From Granulicella mallensis MP5ACTX8 (GTDB taxonomy: Bacteria; Acidobacteriota; Terriglobia; Terriglobales; Acidobacteriaceae), in NCBI RefSeq assembly GCF_000178955.2, contig NC_016631.1, positions 2,728,001 to 2,792,000 of the forward strand: 64,000 nt of DNA, written 5' to 3'. Every line of letters starts with the position of its first letter. Position 1 is the stretch's first letter. Of the stretch, positions 26,775 through 36,999 are shown one piece after another. The notes beneath the pieces were generated by a model. It was not told where the DNA came from. It worked only from the letters and a program-made list of their open reading frames with translations, and did not search any database. Made by a program: the position numbers and the translations under genes.

Positions 26775-27824
26775 ATGTCCTTACACGATCAGGTTTTGTC
26801 CGTAACGGGGCGTACCCTTCTCTTCGCTGGGATTGCGTTGGCGCCGCTCGCATTCAGTCAGACGCCAGCCTCACCGCCAGTTCCTCCAGCGGGACAGGCT
26901 CCCGTCAGGGTTCGGCCGCCTCGTATCGTCAGGCCCGGTGTGGCTACGGAAGGTGTCTCGCGCTCTATGGCAGATATCCAGACCGAAGCCGTCCTTCCGG
27001 TAGAGGGGTCGCCTGATTGGGCGGTCGTCACGAAAGATTCTGTCTGGATTACGAGTGCTCGAGCGAACCATGTTGTCCAGCTTCTTTCAGCTACCAATAA
27101 GGTGGGGCTGATCGTCGATGTGCAGCGTCCTTGCTCTGGACTGGCGGACGGATTCGGATCGATCTGGATTCCGAGCTGCGGTGGACACTCTGTCATTCGT
27201 GTCGATCCCACAACGGGAAAGACGGTGGCGGAGATCGCAGGAGACCCGGCGAACTCCGAGGGTGGAATTACTGTTGGCGCGGGTTCGGTCTGGATGGTTA
27301 CGAAGCCATCGGCCTTGGTACGGATCGATCCAAAGACGAATGCGGTAGCCGCAACCATTGAGCTCCCCTCTGGCTCGGAAAATCCTTTATTCAGTGATGG
27401 CTTTATCTGGATCTCCTCTTTTGAGCATGACCAGTTGCTGAAGGTCGATCCTGCTTCGGAAAAGATTGTCGCCACGATTCCCGTAGGCCCCAAGCCTCGC
27501 TTTCTTACAGCGGGCGCCGGTTCGGTATGGACGCTCAATCAAGGTGATGGAACAATCACCCGGGTCGAGATGAAGACTGGCAAGGTCGTTGCAACGATCT
27601 CGTGTGGCATCCCCGGCAGCGGGGGAGAAATCACCTTTGGAGCCGGATCTGTGTGGGCTACCATGTTTGATTTTCCCTTGACCCAGGTGGATCCGAAAAC
27701 CAATAAGGTCGCGAAGCAATGGGGTGGTCCCGGTGGCGACGGCATACGGTTCGGATTCGGATCGGTATGGCTTTCGAATGGACGCCAAGGCACGGTATGG
27801 CGAATATCCCCGGATCAGAAATAA
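26775..27824 (+). CDS. Exported YVTN/Vgb-like beta-propeller protein
   Basis: 349 residues. A signal peptide (RTLLFAGIALAPLAFSQ) is followed by a Pro-rich stretch and about six to seven propeller repeats of roughly 42 residues, each built as GSVW...-hydrophobic-RIDPKTNKVVATI: IRVDPTTGKTVAEI, VRIDPKTNAVAATI, LKVDPASEKIVATI and VDPKTNKVAKQW can be seen. Such proteins act as periplasmic binding or scaffold proteins, and some are lyases; no catalytic site is recognisable. ATG 26775 is preferred to TTG 26766, whose G-rich site is too close. It precedes the carboxylase cluster by about 100 bases on the same strand. Confidence 0.85.
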   Translation: MSLHDQVLSVTGRTLLFAGIALAPLAFSQTPASPPVPPAGQAPVRVRPPRIVRPGVATEGVSRSMADIQTEAVLPVEGSPDWAVVTKDSVWITSARANHVVQLLSATNKVGLIVDVQRPCSGLADGFGSIWIPSCGGHSVIRVDPTTGKTVAEIAGDPANSEGGITVGAGSVWMVTKPSALVRIDPKTNAVAATIELPSGSENPLFSDGFIWISSFEHDQLLKVDPASEKIVATIPVGPKPRFLTAGAGSVWTLNQGDGTITRVEMKTGKVVATISCGIPGSGGEITFGAGSVWATMFDFPLTQVDPKTNKVAKQWGGPGGDGIRFGFGSVWLSNGRQGTVWRISPDQK

Positions 27825-27869
27825 CGAGCTGTGCTTTTGATTTATGACATCAGCAGAAATATTGGAACG

Positions 27870-27888
27870 GATGCACTGGATGTGCATC
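27870..27888 (+). terminator. Short hairpin between propeller and carboxylase cluster
   Basis: GATGCAC, loop TGGAT, GTGCATC: a perfect seven-base stem 45 bases after the propeller stop. No clear T-run follows, so it is at best a weak terminator or a leader structure. Confidence 0.35.
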
Positions 27889-27926
27889 GCCCTTTCGGTA
27901 GAAGGTACTGAAGAAGGACGGATCTA

Positions 27927-28640
27927 TTGAATACATCTACTCTCTGGGAGGAGACTCTCCCCGGCTCGTCTTCCTGGTCTCATATCTTGAAGCGCGGTAC
28001 AGCGCTTCGCATTGAGGCGATTGAAGACAATAGCAATGTAGGCGCTATCTTTCTCAACGCCGACAATCCGTCAGAACGTCTCAATTTATCCGATACGTTG
28101 AAGGCGCAGCATATTGCCCGCCTGACGAAAGATTCTGTCCTGTACTCCGATATGGGAAGGGTTCTCTGCTCCATTACGGACGATACGCTTGGCTGGCACG
28201 ATCCTCTTGGCGGTTGTTCCGACGCTACGCTTGTCGAGAAGAAATACGGCAGGCTCTCCTATCAGGAGGCGAAGAACAACTGGCATCAGAATGCGCTCGA
28301 TGGCTTCCTGATTGAGTTGGCGAAGTATGGAATGAACGGCCGTGACCTCATGATGAATGTGAACTTCTTCAGCAAGGTTGCGGTACGCGAAGATGGCGGG
28401 ATGCAGTTTATTGAGAATCACTCGGCAGCCGGCTCAGCTATAGAGCTGCGTTCAGAGATGAATACACTCGTGATCCTCAATACCTGTCAGCATCCCATGG
28501 ACCCGGACAAGACCTATGCGCAACGTCCGGTCCGGCTGACGATCAAGAAGGTAGAAGCTCCAGGACCTGACGATGCCTGCCGGAATGCCTGTCCGGAAAA
28601 TGGTCGAGGTTTCATTCTCACCGAGCGATATTTCGTTTAA
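27927..28640 (+). CDS. Urea-carboxylase-associated protein (DUF1989), carboxyguanidine deiminase-type subunit
   Basis: 237 residues of the DUF1989/urea-carboxylase-associated family, the '2' type. Visible motifs: LKRGTALRIEAIEDNSNVGA, LYSDMGRVLCSITDDTLGWH, the metal-binding-like block DPLGGCSDA, and NVNFFSKVAVREDGGM. Characterised relatives form a two-subunit carboxyguanidine deiminase (CgdAB) acting between guanidine carboxylation and allophanate hydrolysis. A TTG start at 27927 with AAGGA eight bases upstream is the only start matching the family N-terminus. It is the first of four tightly spaced genes (15-base gap to the next). Confidence 0.88.
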   Translation: MNTSTLWEETLPGSSSWSHILKRGTALRIEAIEDNSNVGAIFLNADNPSERLNLSDTLKAQHIARLTKDSVLYSDMGRVLCSITDDTLGWHDPLGGCSDATLVEKKYGRLSYQEAKNNWHQNALDGFLIELAKYGMNGRDLMMNVNFFSKVAVREDGGMQFIENHSAAGSAIELRSEMNTLVILNTCQHPMDPDKTYAQRPVRLTIKKVEAPGPDDACRNACPENGRGFILTERYFV

Positions 28641-28655
28641 ATCCAAGGAGTTTTT

Positions 28656-29324
28656 ATGGTGACAGAGACAACGATTCAAGTGAGCCCGCGTCTGCCCGAT
28701 GACGCAATCTTCAGCGAGACCATTGGAGCCGGTGATTACTTCGTCCACGAGATCTTTCAAGGACAGACCGTTCGCATTGTCGACCTGCTGGGAAACCAGG
28801 CGGTAGATACCCTTTTTTACAACGCGCATAACTACTCCGATCGCTATAGCGCGCAGGACACGATTCGCGAGCAGAACAATATCTACCTCACGACGGGAAC
28901 AAAGCTGATCTCGACGAATCGTAACGTCATGTTGACGATTGTGGCTGACACTTGCGGTCAGCACGATACCCTTGGAGGCGCTTGTTCCGCGGAGAGCAAT
29001 ATGGTTCGCTACGCCATTCATACGCATTCCATGCATGCCTGCCGGCAGAGCTTTCTGAAGGGAGCTCTCGCATGGTCCAAAGAGACTGGGCAGGAGCTGG
29101 AGAAGCGTGATCTAACTGCCAATGTCAACTTCTTCATGAATGTTCCCGTGACCTCCGAGGGAAAGCTCACCTTTGAAGATGGAGTGTCCGATGCGGGAAA
29201 ATATGTGGAACTGCGGGCGGAGATGGATGTGCTGATGGTCATCTCCAACTGTCCCCAACTGAACAATCCGTGTAACGCGTATAACCCGACCCCTGCGCAG
29301 GTTCTTGTCTGGGATGCGAAATAG
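28656..29324 (+). CDS. Urea-carboxylase-associated protein (DUF1989), second deiminase-type subunit
   Basis: 222 residues, the '1' type of urea-carboxylase-associated protein and partner of the preceding gene. Motifs: [35 protein letters not shown], the Cys/His cluster [27 protein letters not shown] and a C-terminal [17 protein letters not shown]; Cys and His here probably bind a metal. Together the pair would convert carboxyguanidine to allophanate and ammonia. ATG 28656 has AAGGAG five bases upstream. Only seven bases separate it from the carboxylase gene. Confidence 0.9.
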   Translation: MVTETTIQVSPRLPDDAIFSETIGAGDYFVHEIFQGQTVRIVDLLGNQAVDTLFYNAHNYSDRYSAQDTIREQNNIYLTTGTKLISTNRNVMLTIVADTCGQHDTLGGACSAESNMVRYAIHTHSMHACRQSFLKGALAWSKETGQELEKRDLTANVNFFMNVPVTSEGKLTFEDGVSDAGKYVELRAEMDVLMVISNCPQLNNPCNAYNPTPAQVLVWDAK

Positions 29325-29331
29325 GAGATGT

Positions 29332-32300
29332 ATGTTTAGAAAAGTTTTGATCGCCAACCGCGGCGCAATTGCCTGCAGGATTGAACGTACCTTGCATCGT
29401 CTGGGTGTGGGCTCGGTGGCCGTTTACTCTACGGCGGACAAAAATTCCTTGCATGTCCTGCAGGCTGATGAAGCCGTTCTGATTGGCGAAGCCCCGGCAG
29501 CCTCGAGCTATCTTTCTTTCGATGCGATCTTTGCCGCTGCAGCGCAGACGGGCGCAGAGGCGATTCATCCGGGCTATGGCTTCCTGAGTGAAAACATTCA
29601 GTTTGCACGTGAGTGCGCGGCGCGGGGGATCACCTTTATTGGACCTGCTCCGGAGCATATTGAGGCGTTTGCCCTGAAGCATACGGCACGTGCTACTGCA
29701 AAGACTTGCGGGGTTCCTTTGTTGCCCGGTACAGGTCTACTGTCGAGTCTCGAGGATGCTCTGGCGCAGGCCGAACTGCTGAAGTACCCGGTGATGCTGA
29801 AGAGTTCCGGCGGTGGTGGCGGAATTGGCATGCGTGTCTGCCACTCCGCGGAACAGCTTGGCGAAGCCTACGAGTCCGTGCTTCGTTTGAGTCGTGCGAA
29901 TTTTGGCGACAGTGGTGTGTATCTCGAGAAGTTTGTGTCGCGCGCGCGGCATATCGAGGTACAGATCTTTGGCGATGGTAAAGGCAATGTGCTGGCCCTG
30001 GGGGAACGGGATTGCTCCGCTCAGCGCCGCCATCAGAAGGTGTTGGAAGAGACGCCGGCTCCGGGCCTTACAGAGGCTACGCGGGAGCAGTTGAGATCCG
30101 CCGCGATTCTGCTGGCAAAGGCCGTGAACTATGCCTCAGCCGGTACGGTTGAATTTATCTACGACGACGACACGAATGAGTTCTACTTCCTGGAGGTCAA
30201 TACGCGCCTGCAGGTGGAGCACGGCGTGACCGAAGAGGTTACCGGGATAGATCTAGTTGAGTGGATGGTCCGCCAGGCCTCGGGCGATATGCCGCCTCTG
30301 GATTCTTTTACGATCAAGCCTGCAGGAGCTTCGATCGAAGCCAGGGTCTATGCGGAAGATCCCGCGCATAACTTCCAACCGACTCCGGGGAAGCTGACGC
30401 TGGTGAAGTTTCCGGACGCCAGCTTGGCCCGTGTTGAGACATGGATCGAATCGGGAACGACGATTACCTCTTTCTACGATCCAATGATCGCGAAGATTAT
30501 CGTCCATGGAAAAGACAGGGAAGAGGCTTTGCAGAAGCTCTCTGCGGCTCTTTCCGCTACCGCGATCGATGGCACCGAGACGAATCTCCGGTATCTGCGA
30601 GAGGTGATTCAGACGCCGGAGTTTGTGTCGGGCAAGATCACAACCTCGTTTCTTGGAACCTTTGCTTTTGCCCGGCACGCCGTGGAAGTGCTCGAGGGGG
30701 GAACGCAGACTACGATTCAGGACTACCCCGGCCGCATCGGTTATTGGAATATCGGCGTGCCTCCCTCCGGTCCGATGGATCATCTGTCCTTCCGGATTGC
30801 CAACCGGCTGGTGGGGAATCCCGAGAGTGCCTCTGCGATTGAGTTCGCCACGATGGGTGGCCGTCTCAAATTCTACGGCGATACATGCATTGCTCTTACA
30901 GGCGCCGATATGGGGGCAAAGCTCAATGGAGCGTTGATACCGCTGTGGACGGCTGTTGAGGTCAAGGCGGGTAGCGTGCTGTCCCTTGGTGCTGCGTCGA
31001 AAGAAGGTACTCGTACTTATCTGGCGGTTCAGGGAAGCTTCGATACACAGCCTTATCTTGGAAGCCGCAGCACCTTCGTGCTGGGTGGATTTGGTGGACA
31101 TGCTGGAAGAGGATTACGCGCTGGGGATGTTCTCCATATCGGCCAACAGGATTTAGCGCTTGAGACGGCAGCGGTGTTGCCCTCTGCGCTTGTGCCAGCG
31201 CTCACGCACACTTGGACCATCGGCGTTCTCTTCGGCCCTCATACGGCGCCGGAGTTCTTTACCGAAGAAGATATCGAGATGCTCTTCTCGACGCAGTGGA
31301 AGGTGCATTACCAGAGCGATCGTACTGGGGTGAGGCTGGTTGGACCGAAGCCCAAATGGGCGCGGCCAGACGGTGGAGAAGCCGGATTGCATCCCTCCAA
31401 TATTCACGACAATGCCTATGCCATCGGCACGATCGACTTCACAGGCGACATGCCAATCCTGCTCGGGCCCGACGGTCCCAGCCTGGGAGGATTTGTTTGC
31501 CCTGCCACGATCGTGCAGGCCGAGCTATGGAAGCTCGGGCAGCTCAAGGCCGGTGATCTCGTTCAGTTCTACCGCGTCAATCTTGCTCAGGCTGAAGCGA
31601 TGGAGAAAGAACAGGATAAGTTCCTCCAGAACTTTGGCAGTCCCTTGGCCGCACTCCCTGAAGCTCCTACGCTTGAACCGGCTATATTGAAGCGAATTAC
31701 AGACCGTGCCCAGTCCATGACCTTTCGTGCGGACGGCGATAAGTATCTCCTCGTGGAGTATGGAGAGTTACAACTTGATCTGAACCTGCGATTCCGGGTT
31801 CATATCCTCGAGCAGAATCTGCGTGCTGCGAATATTCCGGGCATCATCGATATCACTCCGGGAATTCGTTCGCTGCATATCCACTACGACAGCCGCAAGC
31901 TTGCCCGGCAGAAGTTGATCGATGCCTTGGACGAGATTGATCGCACTATGCCGGAGCTTACGGACATCACAGTTCCGTCGCGCATCGTGCACCTGCCGCT
32001 GTCGTGGGACGATCCGCAGGCGAAGCTCGCTCAGCAGAAATATATGCAGGCCGTGCGACCTGATGCTCCTTGGTGCCCCTCGAATATCGAGTTTATTCGG
32101 CGCATCAACGGGCTGGATTCCATTGATGATGTCTATCGCATTGTGCATGAGGCTAGTTACTTAGTGCTCGGGCTGGGCGATGTTTATCTCGGGGCTCCGG
32201 TGGCGACGCCGATCGATCCTCGCCATCGCCTCGTCACCACGAAGTACAACCCTGCACGCACGTGGACTCCGGAGAATGCTGTTGGCATCGGTGGAGCCTA

Positions 32301-32928
32301 CATGTGCGTCTACGGAATGGAAGGCCCCGGCGGATATCAGCTTGTCGGCCGCACCATCCAGGTGTGGAACACCTGGAAGTCGACGCCTGCCTTTGCCGAG
32401 GGCATTCCCTGGTCGCTACGCTTCTTCGACCAGATTCGTTTCTATCCGGTTTCCGCGGAAGAGTTGCTTGATGCTCGGGAACGCTTTCCGCATGGCGGTT
32501 ACGAACTGAAGGTCGAGGAGACTACCTTCAACCTCGCGGAATATCAGCGTTTTCTGGACTCCATCAGCGTTGAAGCCGCTGCGTTCAAACGGCATCAGAA
32601 GGAGTCCTTCGATGCCGAGCGGGAGCGCTGGCGTGCTGCCGGATTGCTGACGGTCGTTGAACCGCCTGAGGTTCCTCAGGAGACGGAAAGTGCCACGGTC
32701 GCAGAAGGTTGCGAGGGTGTCTCTTCTCCGCTGACTGCAAGCGTTTTCCAGATTGCAGTCAAGCCGGGACAGGTAGTTGCAGAGGATGAGAAGTTGATCG
32801 TCCTCGATGCCATGAAGACCGAGATTGCGATCTCCTCGCCTATCAGCGGCACCGTCGAGGAGATCCATTGTGAACTCGGGGCCATCGTCAACGGTGGACA
32901 GTTACTCGTTTCCATTCGTCCCTCTTAA
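29332..32928 (+). CDS. Urea/guanidine carboxylase (biotin-dependent)
   Basis: 1198 residues in the full urea-carboxylase order. Biotin carboxylase spans about 1-450 ([29 protein letters not shown], the Gly-rich ATP loop [13 protein letters not shown] and [18 protein letters not shown]). Next come the KipA/AHS2-like carboxyltransferase part ([20 protein letters not shown]) and the KipI/AHS1-like part ([20 protein letters not shown]). The biotin carrier domain is C-terminal, with [10 protein letters not shown] and biotinyl Lys 1162. The reaction is ATP-dependent carboxylation of urea to allophanate or, with the two deiminase-type neighbours, of guanidine to carboxyguanidine. ATG 29332 gives the normal N-terminus. 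Biotin need links functionally to bioY at 4.6 kb. Confidence 0.93.
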   Translation: MFRKVLIANRGAIACRIERTLHRLGVGSVAVYSTADKNSLHVLQADEAVLIGEAPAASSYLSFDAIFAAAAQTGAEAIHPGYGFLSENIQFARECAARGITFIGPAPEHIEAFALKHTARATAKTCGVPLLPGTGLLSSLEDALAQAELLKYPVMLKSSGGGGGIGMRVCHSAEQLGEAYESVLRLSRANFGDSGVYLEKFVSRARHIEVQIFGDGKGNVLALGERDCSAQRRHQKVLEETPAPGLTEATREQLRSAAILLAKAVNYASAGTVEFIYDDDTNEFYFLEVNTRLQVEHGVTEEVTGIDLVEWMVRQASGDMPPLDSFTIKPAGASIEARVYAEDPAHNFQPTPGKLTLVKFPDASLARVETWIESGTTITSFYDPMIAKIIVHGKDREEALQKLSAALSATAIDGTETNLRYLREVIQTPEFVSGKITTSFLGTFAFARHAVEVLEGGTQTTIQDYPGRIGYWNIGVPPSGPMDHLSFRIANRLVGNPESASAIEFATMGGRLKFYGDTCIALTGADMGAKLNGALIPLWTAVEVKAGSVLSLGAASKEGTRTYLAVQGSFDTQPYLGSRSTFVLGGFGGHAGRGLRAGDVLHIGQQDLALETAAVLPSALVPALTHTWTIGVLFGPHTAPEFFTEEDIEMLFSTQWKVHYQSDRTGVRLVGPKPKWARPDGGEAGLHPSNIHDNAYAIGTIDFTGDMPILLGPDGPSLGGFVCPATIVQAELWKLGQLKAGDLVQFYRVNLAQAEAMEKEQDKFLQNFGSPLAALPEAPTLEPAILKRITDRAQSMTFRADGDKYLLVEYGELQLDLNLRFRVHILEQNLRAANIPGIIDITPGIRSLHIHYDSRKLARQKLIDALDEIDRTMPELTDITVPSRIVHLPLSWDDPQAKLAQQKYMQAVRPDAPWCPSNIEFIRRINGLDSIDDVYRIVHEASYLVLGLGDVYLGAPVATPIDPRHRLVTTKYNPARTWTPENAVGIGGAYMCVYGMEGPGGYQLVGRTIQVWNTWKSTPAFAEGIPWSLRFFDQIRFYPVSAEELLDARERFPHGGYELKVEETTFNLAEYQRFLDSISVEAAAFKRHQKESFDAERERWRAAGLLTVVEPPEVPQETESATVAEGCEGVSSPLTASVFQIAVKPGQVVAEDEKLIVLDAMKTEIAISSPISGTVEEIHCELGAIVNGGQLLVSIRPS

Positions 32929-32973
32929 CGCGGGCCAGCCTAGAAAACGATGTAGTGAAAGGCAACAACGATT

Positions 32974-34773
32974 ATGGATATTACATCGATCCACAAAGCC
33001 TATGCCTCCGGCCAGGTGACTCCTGAAGCTGTGGTCAACGAGATCTACGACCGCATCGATGCGGAAGGATTGCAGCCTGTGTGGATTGCGCTTGTTCCTC
33101 GCGAGAAGGCCTTGGAGCAAGCAAGGAAACTGCAATCCGCAGTACAGGCGGATCTTCCCCTTTATGGAATTCCTTTCGCGGTGAAAGACAATATCGACGT
33201 TGCCGGTATTCCTACTACGGCAGCGTGTCCGGAATATTCCTATACTCCGGAGCAGAACGCTACTGTCGTTACCCGGTTGGAAGCTGCGGGAGCCCTGCTG
33301 ATCGGTAAGACCAACATGGACCAGTTCGCAACGGGACTCGTTGGTACGAGAACTCCGTACGGAATCTGCTCTAGCGTCTTCGACAAGAGATATATCTCGG
33401 GTGGCTCCAGCTCTGGTTCGGCTGTCTCGGTTGCCAGCGGTCTGGTGAGCTTCTCGTTAGGTACGGATACTGCTGGCTCGGGCCGAGTTCCCGCGATGTT
33501 CAATAACCTGATCGGACTGAAGCCGACACGTGGGGTCTTGAGTACTCACGGTGTGGTGCCTGCATGCCGTACGCTGGATTGCGTGTCGATCTTTGCGGAG
33601 ACTTCATCCGATGCTTCGGTGGTACTGAGTGCAGCACGAGGACTCGATGGCCAGGACCCTTACTCCCGTGTTCCTGCAATTGGTGCCGGAGCTGCTCCTT
33701 GGATTGCCGCACCGAGCTTTCGCTTTGGTGTCCCTGTGGCTGGCACGTTGGAGTTCTACGGGGACTCACACAATCCCGCGCTCTATCAGGCTGCGGTAGA
33801 AAAACTCGTGGCGCTGGGTGGACAGCCCGTCGAATTTGACCTCGCGCCTTTTCTGGCAACGGCACAGTTGCTCTATAAAGGGCCCTGGGTTGCAGAGCGT
33901 TATGCGGCGATAGAGTCGTTCGTTGAGCAGCACGTTGAGGCGATGGACCCGACGGTTGCGAAGATCATTCGGGGGGCGGCTAATTATTCAGCGGTCGATA
34001 CCTTCAAGGCAGCTTATAAGCTCGAAGAGCTTCGACGGCAGACTGCACGAGTGTGGAACTCCATCGATGTAATGGTTCTTCCAACTGCACCTCGGACCTA
34101 CACGATAGAAGAGATTGGTGAAGCTCCGATTGAACGGAATAGCCACCTCGGACAATACACGAACTTCGTCAATCTGCTGGATCTATCGGCGGTTGCTCTA
34201 CCGGCAGGTTTTCGTCCGGATGGCTTGCCGTTTGGCGTCAGTCTTATCGGACAGGCGTTTCAAGAGACCGCTCTTCTTGTGCTGGCGGACCGTTTGCATC
34301 GCGGCCTTGGAGCTACTCTGGGCGGCTCCGATAGAAAGCTGGCTGAAACACCTGCGTTGGTTGCTGCAACGCCGCCGCCCGGCTGCTTGCTGATGGCGGT
34401 TGTTGGTGCTCACCTCACCGGTCAACCACTGAATTGGCAGTTGACGGAACGCAAGGGTTCACTTATCCGAACCTGCCGCACGTCCCCGGACTATAAGTTT
34501 TATGCCTTGAAGGGAACTGTACCTCCTAAGCCCGGACTTGTACGTGTCCCTGGCTTTGAGGGTCCAGGGATTGAAGTTGAGGTCTGGGCTCTTCCAGAGG
34601 ACACTGTCGGAAGTTTTGTTGACGGAGTTCCTCAACCGCTTTCGATTGGGACCCTTCGTCTTGAAGACGGGTCTCTCGTTAAAGGGTTTCTTGTAGAACC
34701 TGCCGCAACTGAAGATGCTATTGAGATCACCCAGCTCGGGGGATGGCGCAAATATCGCGAAAGCCTGAAGTAG
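32974..34773 (+). CDS. atzF: Allophanate hydrolase
   Basis: 599 residues: an amidase-signature domain followed by the C-terminal domain typical of allophanate hydrolases. The Ser-cisSer-Lys triad is intact: Lys71 (AVKDNIDV), Ser145 in GGSSSGSA and nucleophile Ser169 in GTDTAGSGR; their spacing equals that of AtzF. It cleaves allophanate to ammonia and CO2, finishing urea or guanidine assimilation. The C-terminal domain from about 450 (LLMAVVGAHLTGQPLNWQL, ending ITQLGGWRKYRESL) handles the N-carboxyurea decarboxylation step in relatives. It is the last gene of the cluster, 45 bases after the carboxylase, and ends 16 bases from the convergent lyase gene. Confidence 0.93.
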   Translation: MDITSIHKAYASGQVTPEAVVNEIYDRIDAEGLQPVWIALVPREKALEQARKLQSAVQADLPLYGIPFAVKDNIDVAGIPTTAACPEYSYTPEQNATVVTRLEAAGALLIGKTNMDQFATGLVGTRTPYGICSSVFDKRYISGGSSSGSAVSVASGLVSFSLGTDTAGSGRVPAMFNNLIGLKPTRGVLSTHGVVPACRTLDCVSIFAETSSDASVVLSAARGLDGQDPYSRVPAIGAGAAPWIAAPSFRFGVPVAGTLEFYGDSHNPALYQAAVEKLVALGGQPVEFDLAPFLATAQLLYKGPWVAERYAAIESFVEQHVEAMDPTVAKIIRGAANYSAVDTFKAAYKLEELRRQTARVWNSIDVMVLPTAPRTYTIEEIGEAPIERNSHLGQYTNFVNLLDLSAVALPAGFRPDGLPFGVSLIGQAFQETALLVLADRLHRGLGATLGGSDRKLAETPALVAATPPPGCLLMAVVGAHLTGQPLNWQLTERKGSLIRTCRTSPDYKFYALKGTVPPKPGLVRVPGFEGPGIEVEVWALPEDTVGSFVDGVPQPLSIGTLRLEDGSLVKGFLVEPAATEDAIEITQLGGWRKYRESLK

Positions 34774-34789
34774 ACGAAAGAGACATTGA

Positions 34790-36931
34790 TTAGTTTGCTC
34801 CCACGACCGATCCTGTGGTCGAAGATGGTGCTAACTCCAGGCGGATGACGTCGTAGCAGATACCGCTCATAGGACTACCGGCAGGGACGGTCAGTACGAT
34901 GGTGTTCGCCCCGGGCTTTAGCAGGGAGGCGTCGAAGGTGAAGTCCTTTTCGGTCCATGTGCCTTCGACTCCATCGCGGTTGATGACTGAGCCACCGCCA
35001 AACATATTGGTCAACTCTCCAGCGGACTTATCATTGACAGAGATTGCAAGAGAGCGTGTCGAAACGCCGGAGAGACCGAAGCGCAAGGTGGCTAAGCCGG
35101 TAGGCTGAGAGCTACCGGGCATATTGAAGTGGATGGTCCAGGGCGTGGCTCTCCCCTCGGCCTTGCCGCTGGGGTCGTCGACGGTCACGTGGGGCACCTG
35201 GTAGATGAACCAGTCCTGCGCAGGATCGGATTTCCCGATGGTGAAATCAACGTCATGGGGAAACAACTTCGAGTATTCGAGGTAGAGACCCCAATGCCAA
35301 TGATCGTTGCCCATCTTGAATTCTTTGGCGGAGCGGTTCGGGGTTCCAATCTGCCAGAGCTGGCGGCCGAAGTGTACGGGATGCCACTCAATCGTGCGCA
35401 GATCGAGTGGCTTACCGGCTTCTACCGTTATCGGATCCGAGGCATATTCTCCGAGAACGCCATCCGTTACGGCATGAAGCTGATAGGTTCCAGGCCGCAC
35501 ATTCTGGATATTGAATGATCCATCCGTCGCGCCATTCACCCAGAACTCATAGTGCTTTGCATCGTTCTGCCAGGTGATGGGTTGAGGTGGGAAGCGGAAG
35601 GTGCGAGCTCCGCGCGGACGATGAGGCACATACGTTCCGCGATTGAGGATATGTCCCTGAGCATCGCGCTGAGGACCGGGGTCTGGTGTTGTGTCTGGTT
35701 CGGCAGGTGGCGGTGGAGGAAGTGGGGCTTGAGGTGGTGCGGGTTGATCGGGGTAAGAGAGGCCCACAAGAAGATTCGTGAACTTCATGGAGGGTGCTTG
35801 TGAATCGATGAGCTTGAGACGTCCGTGGACGGTCGTGCGTTCCGCAGCCTGAGGATAATCAACACCCCTTACCCAGAGGTACGGCCAATGTGCCGACTCG
35901 ACCGTTGCCTGGTGTCGTGCCTCCTCAAACAGTGCATTCGGAGAAGCTCCGGTGGGGACATAGATGAAGATAGGGCCGACGACTTTCGTCCAGGGCTCAT
36001 TCGCGGCGAAGTTGAGTACGGAGCCTCCGTAGTGTGTGCCGCGCCAGTAGTCGAGAAGCGTAGGGTCGCCACCGTCCCCGTCATCGATATGGCCGCTCAA
36101 CTCAAAGTGGAGAGGGCCGGAGGAGAGATATTCCATGGAGGGATTGATGAGATAGAGCCCAACCTTTTGGGTAGTCGATGCCCAGCCGAAGGCGGGCGTT
36201 TTGAATTGGTCCGTGGAGTAATCGTATTTGTGTTCCGCGCGACCTTTATAGATGCCTGTCGTAAGGCGGCGTGCTTCCTTCATGTTGAGGTCAGAGGCTG
36301 CGTCCCAATCGGCTCCGGTGGGCATCAAGGCGTTCCGCTGGTTGTCGACTGAAAGCCAATCGAATACCTTGCCCGAAAGTTTGAAGCCGAAGCGTGACTC
36401 TCCGACAGAGCCTGCGGGATAGGTCGATTGATGCGTGAAGATCGCATAGGTATAAACACCATGCGCTGAACGCGCGAGAGTGTAACGAATCTCAAGGTCT
36501 GCAATGAGGCCTCCCTCCTGTCCGGCTGCGGTAGGATGAGGGCCCAGAATCGATTGGCCGTCGGAATAACCTTTGACCGAAACCTCGACAAGGTCGGGAG
36601 TCTGAATTGTTATCTTTGTTTCGTGGCGCGCCGCTAGCGCAGGGCTTTGCTCCCAATAGCCGGCATGATGGCCAGAGAGATAACCCATCAGCTCAATATT
36701 GGGAGTCGTTGTGGCAGGAGTTTTTAGAGAGGTAAGATCTCCGGTCCGCTTATCGATCTTCACTGTAAGGTATCCGTTGGTCATCGTGTAGGACGAGCCA
36801 TCTTCTGTCACCGTGACCGGCGGGGCCGTGGTGACGGCCCTGGCGGCGGGAATTGTCATGGCAGAGCAAAGGGCTAAAAGAGAAAGTACGCGCACGAGAG
36901 ACACGGCGGAGCTCCTGAGAGGTAGAACCAT
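34790..36931 (-). CDS. Rhamnogalacturonan lyase, PL4 type
   Basis: 713 residues. A signal peptide (LVRVLSLLALCSAMTIPAARA) is followed by a large PL4-like catalytic domain (NGYLTVKIDKRTGDLTSLKT, YYFM-like blocks, HHAGYWEQSPAL, TTGIYKGRAEHKYDYS), an FnIII-like domain with a Pro-rich loop, and a C-terminal CBM-like jelly roll (TWTEKDFTFDASLLKPGANT, SGICYDVIRLEL). PL4 enzymes cut the rhamnose-galacturonate backbone of pectin RG-I by beta-elimination. ATG 36931 is preferred because the alternative GTG at 36973 lies inside a terminator stem. It follows the receptor gene on the same strand and opens the pectin locus. Confidence 0.85.
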   Translation of the reverse strand: MVLPLRSSAVSLVRVLSLLALCSAMTIPAARAVTTAPPVTVTEDGSSYTMTNGYLTVKIDKRTGDLTSLKTPATTTPNIELMGYLSGHHAGYWEQSPALAARHETKITIQTPDLVEVSVKGYSDGQSILGPHPTAAGQEGGLIADLEIRYTLARSAHGVYTYAIFTHQSTYPAGSVGESRFGFKLSGKVFDWLSVDNQRNALMPTGADWDAASDLNMKEARRLTTGIYKGRAEHKYDYSTDQFKTPAFGWASTTQKVGLYLINPSMEYLSSGPLHFELSGHIDDGDGGDPTLLDYWRGTHYGGSVLNFAANEPWTKVVGPIFIYVPTGASPNALFEEARHQATVESAHWPYLWVRGVDYPQAAERTTVHGRLKLIDSQAPSMKFTNLLVGLSYPDQPAPPQAPLPPPPPAEPDTTPDPGPQRDAQGHILNRGTYVPHRPRGARTFRFPPQPITWQNDAKHYEFWVNGATDGSFNIQNVRPGTYQLHAVTDGVLGEYASDPITVEAGKPLDLRTIEWHPVHFGRQLWQIGTPNRSAKEFKMGNDHWHWGLYLEYSKLFPHDVDFTIGKSDPAQDWFIYQVPHVTVDDPSGKAEGRATPWTIHFNMPGSSQPTGLATLRFGLSGVSTRSLAISVNDKSAGELTNMFGGGSVINRDGVEGTWTEKDFTFDASLLKPGANTIVLTVPAGSPMSGICYDVIRLELAPSSTTGSVVGAN

Positions 36932-36952
36932 GGCGGTTGTAAAGAAGAGAGG

Positions 36953-36999
36953 AACGATCAGGGCCAGGCACAAGGCATCTGTGCCTGGCCCTGATCGTT
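36953..36999 (-). terminator. 20-base-stem terminator after the pectin receptor gene
   Basis: Arms 36953-36972 and 36980-36999 are perfectly complementary over 20 bases around the loop AGGCATC. On the minus strand it starts inside the receptor's stop codon and is followed by a C/T-rich stretch. It would end the receptor transcript before the lyase gene or act as an attenuator between them. Confidence 0.8.

Noticed and set aside
36931..36973. Upstream GTG start for the PL4 lyase
   Set aside because: It lies inside the terminator stem at 36953-36999 and has no ribosome-binding site.
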